Notes: generated by a model not told the origin, from the letters alone. Numbered from the stretch's first letter, positions 1-10,829 are shown. The stretch is 64,000 nucleotides of DNA from Zantedeschia hybrid cultivar (GCA_030544215.1 JARZZO010000002.1:58534650-58598649), one strand, 5' to 3'. Numbers and translations are program-made.

Positions 1-271
1 TATTTCATTTCATGCCTCGGAACTAGCACCACGAGCAGCCAGAAGCATGGCTCTAAGCATTACGGTTAATATCTGCAAGAAGGCCGTAGATGCATGTCTG
101 GTTGACACGGGGGCTTCAATTAATGTCCTGCCTCCGAAGACCCTGGAATTGTGCAGTGTACCCAAGGAAAAATGGTTGCCTAACCCTATCTCCGTTACAG
201 CATATGATAATTCCACCCGTTCCCCTCTGGGAATTGTCTATTTGAAAGTGGAGCTAGGCCCTGTAATAAAG
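1..271 (+). pseudogene. Retropepsin (aspartic protease) fragment of a Ty3/gypsy-type polyprotein
   Basis: An open frame from the ATG at 47 encodes the catalytic signature LVDTGASINVLP (DTG triad, around residue 20) followed by the spacing typical of retrotransposon proteases, ending at SPLGIVYLKVELGPVIK. Family members continue past this point into the rest of the fold and then reverse transcriptase. Here the frame meets a stop a few bases after 271, where a long non-coding block with LTR character begins. The fragment starts at the window edge, so its upstream gag part may lie outside. I read it as the left half of an older polyprotein gene interrupted by a younger element. The family call is firm; the exact lineage is not. 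Confidence 0.8.
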
Positions 272-819
272 TGTTAAATTGATCATTTAAAGGCAATCAT
301 ATGCATCATACTCACGTTTTTATCTGTAAAATAGCATGAAATGATAAATAATTGCGTACCAAGTCCAACAATATCAATTTCGTCAAATTCTAACTTAAAA
401 ACATCGTCATTTCATGTGATTAATGGAGTATAGCGCATTTGCGATTTTTCGACAAAACTGAGACGAAATAAATAAATATAATGATTTTTTTTATGATAAT
501 ATGCTAATTTATATTTATTCTATGTGAACAAGACATGCCGATGACGCAGTGCAGTTGGTGGAGTTTCTGGAAATTTGGGGGAGGTCTAGTGTTCGAATTT
601 CAATAAATTCGACTTCATTTTGTCCAAAAGATTAAAGCAGGGGTAAAAACGTCATTTGATGCCCTAGTGTTGCCCTAATTCCATGGCCAAGAAGGATTCA
701 AGAAGGGCCAGCCGCCTTCCTAAAACCCACTTTCTTTCTTTTTTAAAAACCTGCCTTCCGTTCTCTTTAAAAGAGCCCTCACGTATCCGAAACCCACCTA
801 TTATTCTTTCTCTCCAGTT

Positions 820-1140
820 TCTCAGCCAGCGTATTCCTTCTTCCTCTCGGTTTCCCTTCCTGCAGCCACACTATTCCTTCTTCCTCCTCCTTTTCCAACC
901 TCTCCCGCAACCTCTCTTTCTCTCCCGTATCCCTGCTCTCTCCCGGCAGACTCCCTCTCTCTCTTCTCTCCTTCTCTCCCTGCACGCCTCTCTCTCTCCC
1001 GGTCTCTCTTTCTCTCTCTCTGTTTCCCGCAATCTCCCTCTCTCTGCACCTTTCCCTCCGTCTCTCCCTTCCTCTCCTTCTCTCCCTGCCATCTCTTTCT
1101 CTCCCCCACTCCCTCTCTCGGTTTCTCTCTGGTTCCCACA
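820..1140. repeat. Pyrimidine-rich (CT) low-complexity tract
   Basis: About 320 bp on the plus strand consist almost only of C and T, with many ctctctc and ccctctctctc runs. Both strands stay open as low-complexity Ser/Pro/Leu or Arg/Glu/Gly frames, which is a composition effect and not coding evidence. It lies inside the putative LTR. Confidence 0.8.
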
Positions 1141-1292
1141 CGCCTCCACCGACCAAGCACGTCCGGTGAAGCCTGCCTCCACCACGCGCTGCACCTCCAC
1201 GTCTCAGCTGCTGCCCCAACGCACCCAGCCATGCATGCTTGAAGCCCCACGTGTTGCACCTCCACCAAGCCAGCAGCTGCACCTCCACCAAC

Positions 1293-1404
1293 CAGCAGCT
1301 CCACGCGCCTTCTCTCCAGCTCTTGCAAGCGCCCCAGCCAGCGAGCACCAGCAGCTCCACGCGCCTTCTCTCCAGCTCCTGCAAGCGCCCCAGCCAGCGA
1401 GCAC
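1293..1404. repeat. 56-bp tandem repeat, two copies
   Basis: The unit beginning cagcagctccacgcgcc occurs at 1293-1348 and again at 1349-1404 with one difference (tcttgc versus tcctgc). A partial third unit starts at 1405. The segment is within the putative LTR. Confidence 0.9.
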
Positions 1405-2023
1405 CAGCACTCCACCAGCGCACCAAGCTAGCAGCTGCTCGCGTTGCCCAACGCCCATGGGCTTGAAGCCGGCTTCCACGCGCCGCCCCAGCGCATGCAT
1501 GCATGCCGCCACGCACCCGCACGAAGCCAACAACAGCCCCAAGCACACCTGCGCTTGTTTCCTTCCTACTTCCACCGCACTGCTGCAACTTGTTTTCTTA
1601 ATATCATCTTTTACTTTGTTTTGACTTATTTTAATTTAGTTAAGTTAAGTTGTTATTGTTTATTATTTCTTGTTGCATAAAATTTGATTAATTCAATATA
1701 GAAGTTATAGTATTTTTGCAATCTTTTGTTAATCTCTCTCTCTTCTCAATTTTGAATGTGGTTGTATTTGTGCTTTTAAAAATTAGATTAGTTAAATTTG
1801 TAACTTTAGTTTAATATAATTAGGTAGTTAATTAATCAATTCAAATTCTCAACTTTTAGATAATTAAAATCCAAAGTTTTCAAAGTTAAAAATTTAACTC
1901 CCTGTAGATCAACTCGGACTCACCATTATTAATTTTCAAAATCTAATTTAAATGAGCCGAATAAATTTAGATCGAACGTTCTTATGAGTGCTTAACGACA
2001 CACAATTTGGAACGATCAATTTT

Positions 2024-2041
2024 TGGCGCCGTTGCCGGGGA
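2024..2041 (+). other. Retrotransposon primer-binding site
   Basis: The 18-mer tggcgccgttgccgggga begins five bases after the putative LTR end. It is the classic plant Ty3/gypsy (Athila-like) primer-binding site, usually assigned to an Asp tRNA 3' end. It fixes the element's orientation as plus and supports the LTR end near 2018. Confidence 0.85.
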
Positions 2042-3091
2042 TTTAGATTTTTAACTTTGATTATCTTGGATTTAGTGTAATTATTCTTTAGCTAACCTTC
2101 TTTTTCTTATTTTTGCAGGAATATTGAAAAAAAAAAAAAAAGGAAAGTGAAATCATGGTAAGTGTGTTCCAACTTTCTATGTTTCAATTTCCTTACTTTA
2201 GTTAGTTTCAATTTTTGTAGTTTCTAGTTTAGATAGGTTTCCATTAACTAAAAGAAGAAACAAAAGAAGAACATCTAAATTCAAAAATCTTCATTTCCAG
2301 ATTAGAAACCTTCCATGTTAGGCATTCATCATTCTAGGAAAGCACGAGCTAGTTTTCTTGCACAGTTATTTCCATAAATTGTTGAAGATTGCGGGGGAAA
2401 GGTACGTGTTTCAATTTTAGCAAGTCATTCATGATTGCATCAACACACCCTGCATTGATTTGTTTATTGCCTTGTATTGCATTCAAAAAGACTTTAAGGG
2501 CAACAACTTTAACCACATAAGATAGGGATTTGATCACCCTTCCTTAACCCACAAATCACCTTCCTTGCATTAGCATTTCCTAATCCAATTAAAAGCAAGT
2601 CGAAAGAGAATCTATGGTTTACACCGTGAGTGGTTTAAATTTCAGGTTGCCTCCACTTTTGGCAACGGTGTCTAGGCTAGAGGTTAAAAAGACAAACGCC
2701 TAAGCGGGAAAGTGGTTCTCTAATTATGTCCCTACGAAAGTAGGGGGAGCCTCCCACTACCCCACCTCTTACCTGGCCGTTGATTGATTGTGGTTGTGAC
2801 TTGAGGTGGACTCCATTCACCTTGTAAGAAAATTCACATAGAGAGTCTAGGTGAACATTAGATCCTTAGGATAATTTGTTTGTCAAAATTGTTTGCTTTT
2901 ATAAAAAAAAGAAAAAAAGAAATAGAAAACAAAACTCAAATCCATCCTCTCTCTATCAGTCCTAGTGTATGCAAGGTAGGAGATCTCAAAACCCTAACCT
3001 TCTAGGACCATTTGCTGAAATAGAGAGAATTCTACATCAAAGAAATCCACCACAAGATCAAATGGCTGATAATCAGGACCCACCAAAGTAA
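2042..3091 (+). other. Untranslated leader between primer-binding site and gag
   Basis: AT-rich sequence with a poly-A run near 2128 and no open frame of interest. A GC-richer patch around 2650-2800 is also non-coding. The position between primer-binding site and gag fits an element leader. Confidence 0.5.
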
Positions 3092-4277
3092 ATGAAGGAC
3101 TATTTCATTCCAAATCGATATCAACCTTCATCATGTATTCATCTTCCTCAGAATCCAGCCAATCAATATGAAATTAAATCTAGCACCATTCAGATGCTCC
3201 CATCCTTTTATGGGAATACTAATGAAGATCCCTATAAGCATTTGGATGAATTTCTAGAAATCTGTTCCACGGTGAAGATCCAGAATTTCACCGATGATGG
3301 CCTTAAGTTGACCTTATTTCCCTTTTCATTAAAGGATAAGACTAAATATTGGTTGGGGACTATAGGAAGGCCCATTAGGACATGGGAAGAAATGCAGAAA
3401 GAATTTCTCAAGAAGTTCTATCCCATAGGATGGACCAACACCATGAGAAGGGTCATCACGAGTTTTACCCAAACTCCCGGAGAATTGATTCATGAATCTT
3501 GACAAAGACTGAAAGAATTGCTTAGGAAATGCCCTCATCATGATTGCTTTCAAAATGGCAAATTGTCCAAGCATTCTATGAAGGATTGTCTGAATAGTTC
3601 AGACAGATGGTGGATGCCTTATGTGGAGGGGCATTTATGATGAAAATGAAGATGAGGCCTATGATCTCTTTGAAATGTTAAGTGAAAATTCCATCAATCA
3701 TGCCTCATTATCATCTTATGAGAGGTCTATTGGGCCATCTAAACGGACTGGAATGTACGAACTTAAGGCCCGTGGAGAGCCCGAATCCAGAATGGACATA
3801 AATCTGATTAATCAGAAATTGGATAAGGTAGACATCTTGGCCTAGAAACTATGCCAACTCTTGGCCTTAAACAAGCAAGAGCCTTCTTACCCAACACAAT
3901 CTAGTCCATATGAAGGCCCATCTTCTGCCAATCATGACATTTGTGCCTTATGCGCAAGTCCAACCCATCAAGTGAATGAATGCCCAAATGCGGCCCAACT
4001 TCCACGATTTATTCAAGAACAAGTTCAGGCTGCCCAGGGATTCTCCAGGCCCAATAATGATCCATTCTCAAATACTTACAATCCTGGCTGGAGAAACCAC
4101 CCTAATTTTTCTTGGAAGAATCAACAGGCCCCATTAGCAATGTCCAACCCTCCCATGCATCAAGCCCAAAAGCCACAGAATTCATTTCAGCATCCATCTA
4201 ATTTCTATGGAAATGTTCAGGCTAGGAGATCTCAGGCCCAATTCTCTCAACCGGCCCCTTATCAATCATTCCAATAA
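3092..4277 (+). pseudogene. Decayed gag gene of a Ty3/gypsy retrotransposon
   Basis: The first open part (3092-3502) carries the retrotransposon gag core, including FLEICSTVKIQNFTDDGLKL, LFPFSLKDKTKYWL and WEEMQKEFLKKFYP. It ends in a stop at 3500-3502. The next piece (after about 3550) reads FYEGL and MVDALCGGAF, shifts frame, and continues as DENEDEAYDLFEMLSEN. The last piece (3861-4277) holds a zinc knuckle CALCASPTHQVNEC (CX2CX4HX4C) and the PGWRNHPNFSW motif typical of this gag family. At least one stop and two frameshifts make it non-functional. Gag packages element RNA; here only the relic remains. No protease, reverse transcriptase or integrase follows, so the element is non-autonomous or truncated. 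Confidence 0.85.
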
Positions 4278-4853
4278 GGTCAACCGGCCCAATACCACTC
4301 ATTCCAATCTGGAAAACCAACCCAATACCATCCTCCACCCACTTTGCTTATGGTAGAGATGTTTATCCTCACCTTAATGCCTTTATGTTAGGATAAGGAT
4401 TGTCTCCCATAAGAAAATATTTTGCTGGCTTTCCTTTCCCCAGTTTTTAGTTACAGATTTTAGGAGAGGACTTTGTGAAGTGCCTTTGATGTGATCTTCT
4501 GAACTTCATTCTTCCACTTTTTAGTGTTTGGGTAATGATGAAAATCCATGCTTATACCCGATGTGCTAATACATAAAAAATGTCTCTTTGTTTTGTCAGG
4601 TTATGTCTCCTTGAATTAAGAAAGTGCATTGAGTATTCAAAGATCATATTATATATTGGTTTGGAGAATTTGCCCTAGGTTTAATCATTCATAGGCTGCT
4701 GAAATTTGATGGGATATGTCCTGGTGATGACCATTTACTAATCAATAGATCATCTGTAAAGTAAAGTCAACTAATTTGAGACTTTGATTTACACATGCCA
4801 CTCCATTGAGTGGTACTTGTCACATGATAAGCAGTGATAAGGTTTTCTGGGCC
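4278..4853. other. No gene recognised
   Basis: AT-rich sequence after the gag relic. It first continues the Pro/Gln/Tyr-rich gag tail to about 4370, then loses coding character. No second LTR, polypurine tract or tRNA is recognisable. Confidence 0.5.
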
Positions 4854-4861
4854 GGTGGAAC

Positions 4862-5056
4862 CAAGGATGGCAATCACTGATACCCATACCGATATGTATC
4901 GGTATTGATATCGGTACTGGCCAATTAAAAATGTATAACGATATATTTTATTATTTCTTTAGAACTACAAAGACCAGTAACCCCCCCCCCTCTGTATCAG
5001 TACAGGACCAGGTCGATGTCGATACGTATCGGTATCGGCTGATACTGCGAGCCATG
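4862..5056. mobile_element. hAT-type MITE built of tatcgg/gatacg arrays, with 8-bp TSD
   Basis: A 195-bp insertion is flanked by identical 8-bp duplicates ggtggaac at 4854-4861 and 5057-5064. It starts caaggatggc and ends gagccatg, giving short imperfect inverted ends. The outer parts are arrays of near-palindromic units (accgatatgtatcggtat on the left, gatacgtatcggtatcgg on the right) around an AT-rich core with a C10 run. Eight-base duplication is the hallmark of hAT insertion. No coding capacity. Confidence 0.8.
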
Positions 5057-5064
5057 GGTGGAAC

Positions 5065-5705
5065 CGGATAGGAAGCAATTCTTATTGGTCTAGTTTTGAG
5101 AGTTTTGGGACCAGTTCACGATCAAAGGGGGAAAAAAGAAAAACAATAAAATAACATAGTGGAACCAGTCAGAAACTGGGAAGATCTGGCTGATTTCTTA
5201 TACAGCCAGTGGCTTCAATCCCAGTTTTGTATGCGTGACAGAGGGAGGTGCGTTATTAAATCTGATGCCATTGGCCCAGGCAAAAGGTCAAATGGTGGGA
5301 AAAGAAAGGGAGGTACGAGATGAAAGGAGGTTTGTCCATCACTTTGCTGCGAGCAGATATTGCAGCAACTGCTGTTGGAAATTGCACCTCCACTCAAAGG
5401 TAGGAGGCGAAGTGGCAGATGCCCCAGATGACTAATCTTATTTTTTCTCCCTTTTGGGTCCGTTACCATTTCATTTCTATTTGTACTCCTTTTCCCCATA
5501 TTTTTTCTCCTTTTTTTTTTTCCTTTCCAGGATACAGGTCTGTAACGTAGTCTAGAACCTGCTGTACTTACGTAGAACCCGCCATGGATGAAACTGCAAC
5601 TGAGATTGGAATGGATCAAGCTTACCCATTTCTGTTTTCTAGACTTTTGTCTTTATACCGGCAATGGCCAATGAGTTGATCATGAATTGTGTCTAAGTTA
5701 TAGAA
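5065..5705. other. No gene recognised
   Basis: Mixed-composition DNA with overlapping short frames on both strands (about 5215-5619) that match no family I know. T-rich runs occur near 5510. Confidence 0.4.
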
Positions 5706-5709
5706 CATA

Positions 5710-6292
5710 GTAGGTCCTGCAAGACTTCAGTTTATAGGCTTCCAACATGCGACAGGCTTGGCAATTACCTGCAACAGCTGAATACCTTGTGCTGTCTCCG
5801 TGGAGTGGAAGAAGAGAAGCCTGCTCACATTTTTATTTCTTGCTTGTTCGTAGTGGATGTTTGGACGCGGATACATGATCAAGTCAAGGTTCCTCCCGGA
5901 CAGTGGGAATTAGTCCATGAGCTATCTAAGCAGTGGAAGAGGGGCTGGCATTGGTAGCTGATCTTGCATCCTACCATTTGGTCCCTTTGGAATGAATGCA
6001 ACAACATAATCTTTAGGAGGGAGGCTTCTTCCCCACATAGGGTATTTTCTTTAGTTTGTGAAAGGGTGAAAAAGTGGGCTCGGGTGTCATGCAATATCCA
6101 CTTTTGTACGTCATCCCTCTTTTGTCTACCTGGGGTGGAATGATAGACTCCCGCACATTCTTGGTGTTTGGTATATGGGGGTGCTTTGGCTAGGAGACCT
6201 TTGTCTTGGTCTCCTTTCTTTTGTATCAGTTACCTTTTCTTTTCATAATACAAGTGGTACCATCTACATTCAAAAAATAAAAATAAAAAAAA
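5710..6292 (+). pseudogene. 3' end of a LINE (zf-RVT region and A-rich tail)
   Basis: Plus-strand translation reads LCCLRGVEEEKPAHIFISC, then VDVWTRIHDQVKVPPGQW, a stop, and ILHPTIWSLWNECNNIIFRR. This is the zinc-binding reverse-transcriptase C-terminal module plus the IW..WNE..N.I.F motif that ends plant L1-type ORF2 proteins. The segment finishes in an A-rich tail (caaaaaataaaaataaaaaa, 6273-6292), as expected for a target-primed insertion. It is heavily 5'-truncated and has an internal stop. Confidence 0.8.
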
Positions 6293-7699
6293 TCAACACT
6301 GTTAATGTTCTTCACTATTAATAAACCATTTATGAATTCAGAATCCTATACATCGGATGCCTATATTCATGGCAGAATCCTACACGTGAAGCCTATATTC
6401 ATAGCTTGTAGCTCAGTGAACTATGCTCATGAGCATGCGTATGTATTGAAACGTCATTCTTCAGTAAGAAGTGCTTAATTGTATAATCATAGGTCAGTAC
6501 CTAGCATCAATGCTGAATTTTTATGTAGTGAGGTAGCCTCGACGATAAAGCAATTCTTTGACAAATCTATTGCAGCCACAATTTTGTCACTAGCTGAACC
6601 TAAATAAGCAGAATGGACCAATGAAGGATGTGGACATTTGACTATAACATCTGGGATTGGGAACATGATTTACAATAACAAGTACAAACAGATGGTATGG
6701 TTTCTAGGTAATAGTTATGGTAGCATTTATATAATCAAGTTATGGTATTAGTTTCTCATGATCAATAATGTTTGTCATGATGTCATCCTAATATAAACAC
6801 TAAACTGGCATTACTTCGGCATACTTTTGTTTACCATGGAACATTAGCGCAATGTCTTGCATAAATAACGTCTATTGACTCACATAGGGACAGCCAAATT
6901 TGACTGGTGATGACGCATGAGAGTTCAAACCCAGGCATATGTGCGGCTCTGCTTGGCTTTGCTGAGGTTACTGCCTTTGAGGTAGCTGCCTCTTAAAACT
7001 GGGAAAGAAGAAGTTTCTGCTGCTGAACTGGCGAATCCTACCATTGCATGTGTATATACAGTACAGTGTTATATTGAGAGTCTGAATTGGGCTAATTTGC
7101 ACCTTGTACAGTTGCCTTCTCACCATATTCAAGGTACCAAATCTTTAATCTTGACTGTATCAGAATAGGCATTCCTCTTGCATGGGCAATAACTGATAAC
7201 TTAGAATATAATGTTTTGCCATTTTGCCTAACCATTCCTAGGTTAATGAATGCAGCAACCTAGGACATGATCAGTGGAGTCTAAAAATGGGAATTTTCAT
7301 TCAGAATCAATTTTTCATTCCTGGGCCTATCCAATATTTTTTTCCTCAATGAACAAAGTCTATCCTTTTCTATATAACCAATCCATTAGGAATAAAGGGA
7401 TTGATAGAGGAGAGGGAATTGTGGAAAGGGGAAACACCCTCACTGCCTGGGACATTGATGCCTTGGCCGTGTAAGGTCGAAACATTGAGGTTATAACAAC
7501 TCGTATAACCACCAACAGGTAGAACATATGAAGTGTAATTCTAGTAATATGCAGGCAGACCAAGAGGATTTGGTGGTGAAGTACATTCTAGTTATTCCTA
7601 AAGGTAGTAGCTTTGGATATTTATGTTCTATCATTCAAGATAATGGAGAGATCCAAAAGAATGGTATACATAGGGTTAAAGGCTGGCTAGTTGAAGTGA
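6293..7699. other. No gene recognised
   Basis: AT-rich non-coding sequence with only short spurious frames. Nothing resembling an exon, tRNA or terminal repeat was seen. It could be intron or intergenic DNA. Confidence 0.4.
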
Positions 7700-7960
7700 A
7701 GAAGTGTATACGGAGTCATATATGATCAATAGCTCCCTGTGAAGCTCAGAGGGTAGTCTTATAGAACTAATGTGAGGCGTGGCATGTTGTATGGGACTGA
7801 GTATTGGGCTGTGTGGACAGAACAGGTACAAAAAATGTGTGTAGCAAAGATGAGGATATTGAGATGGATGTGCAGAAAGATTAGAAAGGATAAGATTTGA
7901 AATGAACATATACACAGAGACTAAGGTGCATCTCCCATTGACAGTAAAATTAGGGTGAGC
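7700..7960 (+). pseudogene. 3' terminal fragment of an RTE-clade LINE
   Basis: Plus-strand translation gives MLYGTEYWAVWTEQVQKM, then CVAKMRILRWMCRKIRKDKI, a stop, and NEH. The block YGTE.WAV...V.KM.VA.MR.LRWMCG.TR.DKI.N is the diagnostic end of RTE-type reverse-transcriptase proteins in plants. The remnant has in-frame stops and is truncated upstream. It abuts the AP2/ERF relic on the opposite strand. Confidence 0.8.
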
Positions 7961-8485
7961 TGCAGGGCCTCACATCCTTAGAGCAGCTTTATCATAAGTC
8001 AAGGCAGCTTGTTCCGCGGTGCTGAAAGTTCCAAGCCAAATGCAAGCTTCTCGCCTCGATGAGTCCCTTACCTCTGCAGCAAACTTGCCCCAGGGCCGCT
8101 TCCGACTCCCTTAGAATGCCTGGTGGTGGTGGTGTCTGCTTGTTGTGTAGTTGCTCTCGATGATGAACACTGGTTGCCTTTGGAATTGAGATCAGAGAAA
8201 GCCTCACTGCAGTTTGGGAGTCCAATGCCATCTAGCAGCTCTTCCCAGCTTTCTGCTTCGGTAGATCCGTCTTCCTAGACTGGGAAGCCTCTGTAGGATT
8301 CATTGCCTATCATCTTTTCGTCCAAGAGGGCACAGGTCTTCTGACGTCTGAGAAGGTGAGATTGTGCGGTCGTCGTGGCTTCCATCGTTGTTGGATCTGT
8401 CTGGGGCCTCGCCTGCCATGAAGTTAGCCCAAACATTTTCCAACAGCATGTATGTTCCCTCCTGTTTCTCTCGTTGGTTAGCCAT
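7933..8485 (-). pseudogene. AP2/ERF transcription factor pseudogene
   Basis: On the minus strand, 8112-7933 encodes most of an AP2/ERF DNA-binding domain: RKRPWGKFAAEVRD, then ACIWLGTFSTAEQAALTYDKAALRM, a stop (TGA at the usual Arg codon of RMRG), and GPAAHPNFTVNG. WLGTF.TAE.AA..YD.AA is the family signature. Just upstream, KGV of the YRGVRKRPW motif sits in another frame, showing a one-base shift. A plausible start is the ATG at 8485 (MANQREKQEGTYML, then VWANFMAGE), and LLDG-like sequence precedes the domain in other frames. Functional members bind GCC-box or DRE sites; this copy cannot make a complete domain. It may be a dead gene copy or a duplicated fragment. Confidence 0.8.
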
Positions 8486-8914
8486 GGTGGAATCTTGGTG
8501 GTACTCATTACATCCTTTTTGATGGCATAGAAGGGGAGAAGATAGTATAGTGCCCTTTGGGTAAAGCTATTTAGAGCTGCCAGCCTTTCAACAGCACAAA
8601 GGTTCTGATACATCCAATGAATTGAAGGTTTTTGAAGGAACACAACCCCGAAGTAGTGCAGCTTCACACGCCTACTCCATTGAAGGTACAAGAATTCAAA
8701 CTCTCTATTGATAAGAATAAAAAATACAAGTGGTTTCTAGGTTCTTGGGGTTGACTTGCGTGGTTGCTCATTCCCGTAATCACTGGCCAAGCTTCTACTT
8801 TCAAAGATTTGAAGGCATGATTCTAGGAAGAGTGCGTATATTGTGTCTAACCCTGAACTTGGTGCATGTTTCCCAACTCAAGTGGTAATCTCCTCCTGTA
8901 GCTGGAATTAACGG
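8486..8914. other. No gene recognised (5' flank of the AP2/ERF relic)
   Basis: Possibly the former upstream region of the minus-strand AP2/ERF relic. A minus-strand frame extends to 8691 but shows no recognisable domain. Confidence 0.3.
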
Positions 8915-8922
8915 CTTGTAGC

Positions 8923-10281
8923 TAGGGGTGTAAAACGGTCAGATGTGGGTTGGATCCGACCAGGATCCGGATAAGACCTGGATTCATATTGTTAAAAGTA
9001 AATCCGAATATGCATGCCCATTTATGAAATATGGATGTCCATATTTGGATCCAACTGAAATTGTGTAGATCCATATTTGGATCTCCCAAAGCTTAGCAAC
9101 ACGATGCTTGCTGCTCTAGGACCCCACTGCCCTCTTGCTCCTCATCGGGCCTGCTTCTTCACCTCTTCACCATCGCACTGTCGCCATGAAGAGAGGGCCC
9201 TTGGGGTGGAGGAGGAGGTTGCGGTGGTGGAGGAGTGGAAGGATAAGGATGCGGCAGCGGCGGGGAGCAAGGATGCCGTGGCGATGGAGCTTCCAAAGGG
9301 TGGGGGGGGGGTGGGGAGCGGAAGGGCAAGGGGGGATATCAGTCATGGTTGAGGTGGGGGCGGTGTCGATCTCGGGGAGCAGTCGCGCCACAGTGTGACC
9401 CCACAACATACTTGCACTGAGATCTGTATCTCCTTCGACGTGCCCCAGGAATGCGCCCCCTGCAACTTCTTGGTCTTCGGCCTCAACTGCGACTCCCAAA
9501 TGTGGTCTACCTTCAACGCCTGCAGCACCAACTTATTCTTGGAGGAGAACCGCAAGTGGGTGTAGACAGTTCTTAAAGATGATGCCGCTCGCGTCCTCCA
9601 CGCCTACATCGTCTGCTACACCACCTAACTCCAGAAGGCCGACAAACTCCTCTGCACCTACCGCTCTGATCCGGCCTGTCTCCTGCGGAGGGCCCCTTCC
9701 TCGAGGGCAACCTCAGATGCCACCCCACGCTGGCTAATCTGCTGGCAAAGGTGTACGAGCGGGAGTGAGATCTGATCAAGGTGGACGTGCCTAGGGGGGT
9801 GCTTCAATGAGGTGCCCAGCCGCATGGCGCCATCTATTTAGGCGCGGTCATGGTGTGCCGTCGCAGGTGTGTCGGCGACACCCGCATCTTCCTCCACGAC
9901 GTCAACTGGCGAGTGGAGAAGGTCTTCGTTGAGGAGTTCCTCTACAGGAAGTATCGGGTGGGAGGCACTGGCCCCCTCTTGCACTTCTAGAGCCCTAGTG
10001 GGGACTTGATCGGAGGAGGACAATGTCGCCTAGATGATGAAGTTGTCGCGGGAGGGGGAGATGTGGGTGAGGAGGGGCTTGAGGCAGGCCGAGGAGGGAT
10101 CAGAGAGGGAGACATCCATTTCGGCTGGATGCACAGAGGTCCGACGGAGGTCCGCCCTCAAAAAATGGGTCACAAGGGCATTTATTTCCTTCACATCCAG
10201 ATATGCGAGAGCCTCCGCATCTGAAAAAGTGGGATATGGATGGACCGAATTCGGGTATGCCCGATCCCTTTTGCAACCCTA
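8923..10281. mobile_element. Gene-carrying hAT-type element with 8-bp TSD
   Basis: A 1359-bp unit is bounded by identical 8-bp duplicates cttgtagc at 8915-8922 and 10282-10289. Its ends form inverted repeats: taggggtgtaaaacgg at the left and, read on the other strand, tagggttgcaaaaggg at the right. Sub-terminal sequence also echoes itself, with ggatccg/ggatcc motifs on the left and gaattcgg/gggatcgg on the right. TAGGG-type ends plus 8-bp duplication are hAT hallmarks. No transposase is encoded; the GC-rich interior is a host gene relic of the DUF579 family, so the unit is non-autonomous. Confidence 0.85.
9400..9988 (+). pseudogene. DUF579 (IRX15/GXM-type) gene relic inside the hAT element
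   Basis: Plus-strand translation reads CAPCNFLVFGLNCDSQMWST, then LFLEENRKWV, a stop (9563-9565), TVLKDDAARVLHAYIVCYTT, a stop (9626-9628), and LQKADKLLCTYRSDPACL. After frame loss it ends as IFLHDVNWRVEKVFVEEFLY and RKYRVGGTGPLLHF with a terminal stop near 9988. These are the conserved blocks of the DUF579 family (NFLVFGLGHDS.MW, LFLEED..W, VTHVFLHDVDR.VEK.FAEEFLC.KY.V...G.LWHF). Functional members act in the Golgi in glucuronoxylan synthesis or 4-O-methylation. The central DAPRGY catalytic region is scrambled. GC content is far above the flanks. DUF579 genes are often intronless, so DNA-level capture and retrocopy cannot be separated. Confidence 0.8.
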
Positions 10282-10577
10282 CTTGTAGCCACGTTTTGTC
10301 GTAGCCGGCATTACCAAAAGTAGCAGAAGGGGTCTCTTATATATTTGTTGTATTCAAAAGGAAAATTGAGTGCTTTTTTTTTTTTTTGGAGGGGGGAGGA
10401 TTTTACAAAAGTAATTTTATTAAAATTAATTATATATTTGTCTATTTTATTTTCATATTATTAGAAATAACTTCATTATAGCACAAAATCTGCAAAGAGA
10501 AACACTTGCTGTTTCGACAGTTTATAATTTAAAAAAACTATGTTTTGCAATTTTTTGGAGGGCCTTATTATAATTTT

Positions 10578-10760
10578 ATAATGGTTCTTTATTATGCCCG
10601 ACATATTCATATAATCACATATTTGATCAGATGATTCCAAAAAAATTAAAAAATCAAAATTGAGCCAATGACAATTTTCTATTTTTAAATTATTTTTTTG
10701 CTCATCTAATCAGAGATCAGACTATATAGAGATGCCGAACATGATGGGGCCACCATAAAA
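10578..10760. mobile_element. AT-rich foldback MITE (catgat..ggg family)
   Basis: The left end reads atggttctttattatgcccg then acatattcatataatcac and gatcagatgat. The right end, read in reverse complement, gives ggccccatcatgttcggcat, then agtctgatctctgattagatga. The imperfect inverted arms surround an A/T core. The same family recurs at about 57290, 57560 and, more diverged, 27899, 29865 and 39622. Confidence 0.65.
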
Positions 10761-10829
10761 AATGATTTTAAAAAATAAAAAAATGACTTATTACTGTAGC
10801 CATCCGATCTAACACCGTCCGATTTGTTA

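Larger units (their letters stand above)
272..2018 (+). mobile_element. Putative 5' LTR of a Ty3/gypsy element
   Basis: The block runs from a TG at 272 to a CA at 2017-2018. It lies directly upstream of a primer-binding site and begins where the protease reading frame breaks. It contains a pyrimidine-rich tract, a 56-bp tandem repeat, and AT-rich ends. The length of about 1.75 kb is within the range of Athila/Tat-type LTRs. A candidate target-site duplicate at the left is taaag (267-271). No matching 3' LTR is visible within the window, so the left boundary is inferred from the coding break and the TG, not from an LTR pair. The long Pro/Ser/His-rich frame at 683-1624 is low complexity and I do not call it a gene. 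Confidence 0.55.

Noticed and set aside
683..1624. Long Pro/Ser/His-rich open frame and overlapping antisense frames
   Set aside because: CT-rich low complexity and a 56-bp tandem repeat keep all frames open; it lies inside a probable LTR and has no domain.
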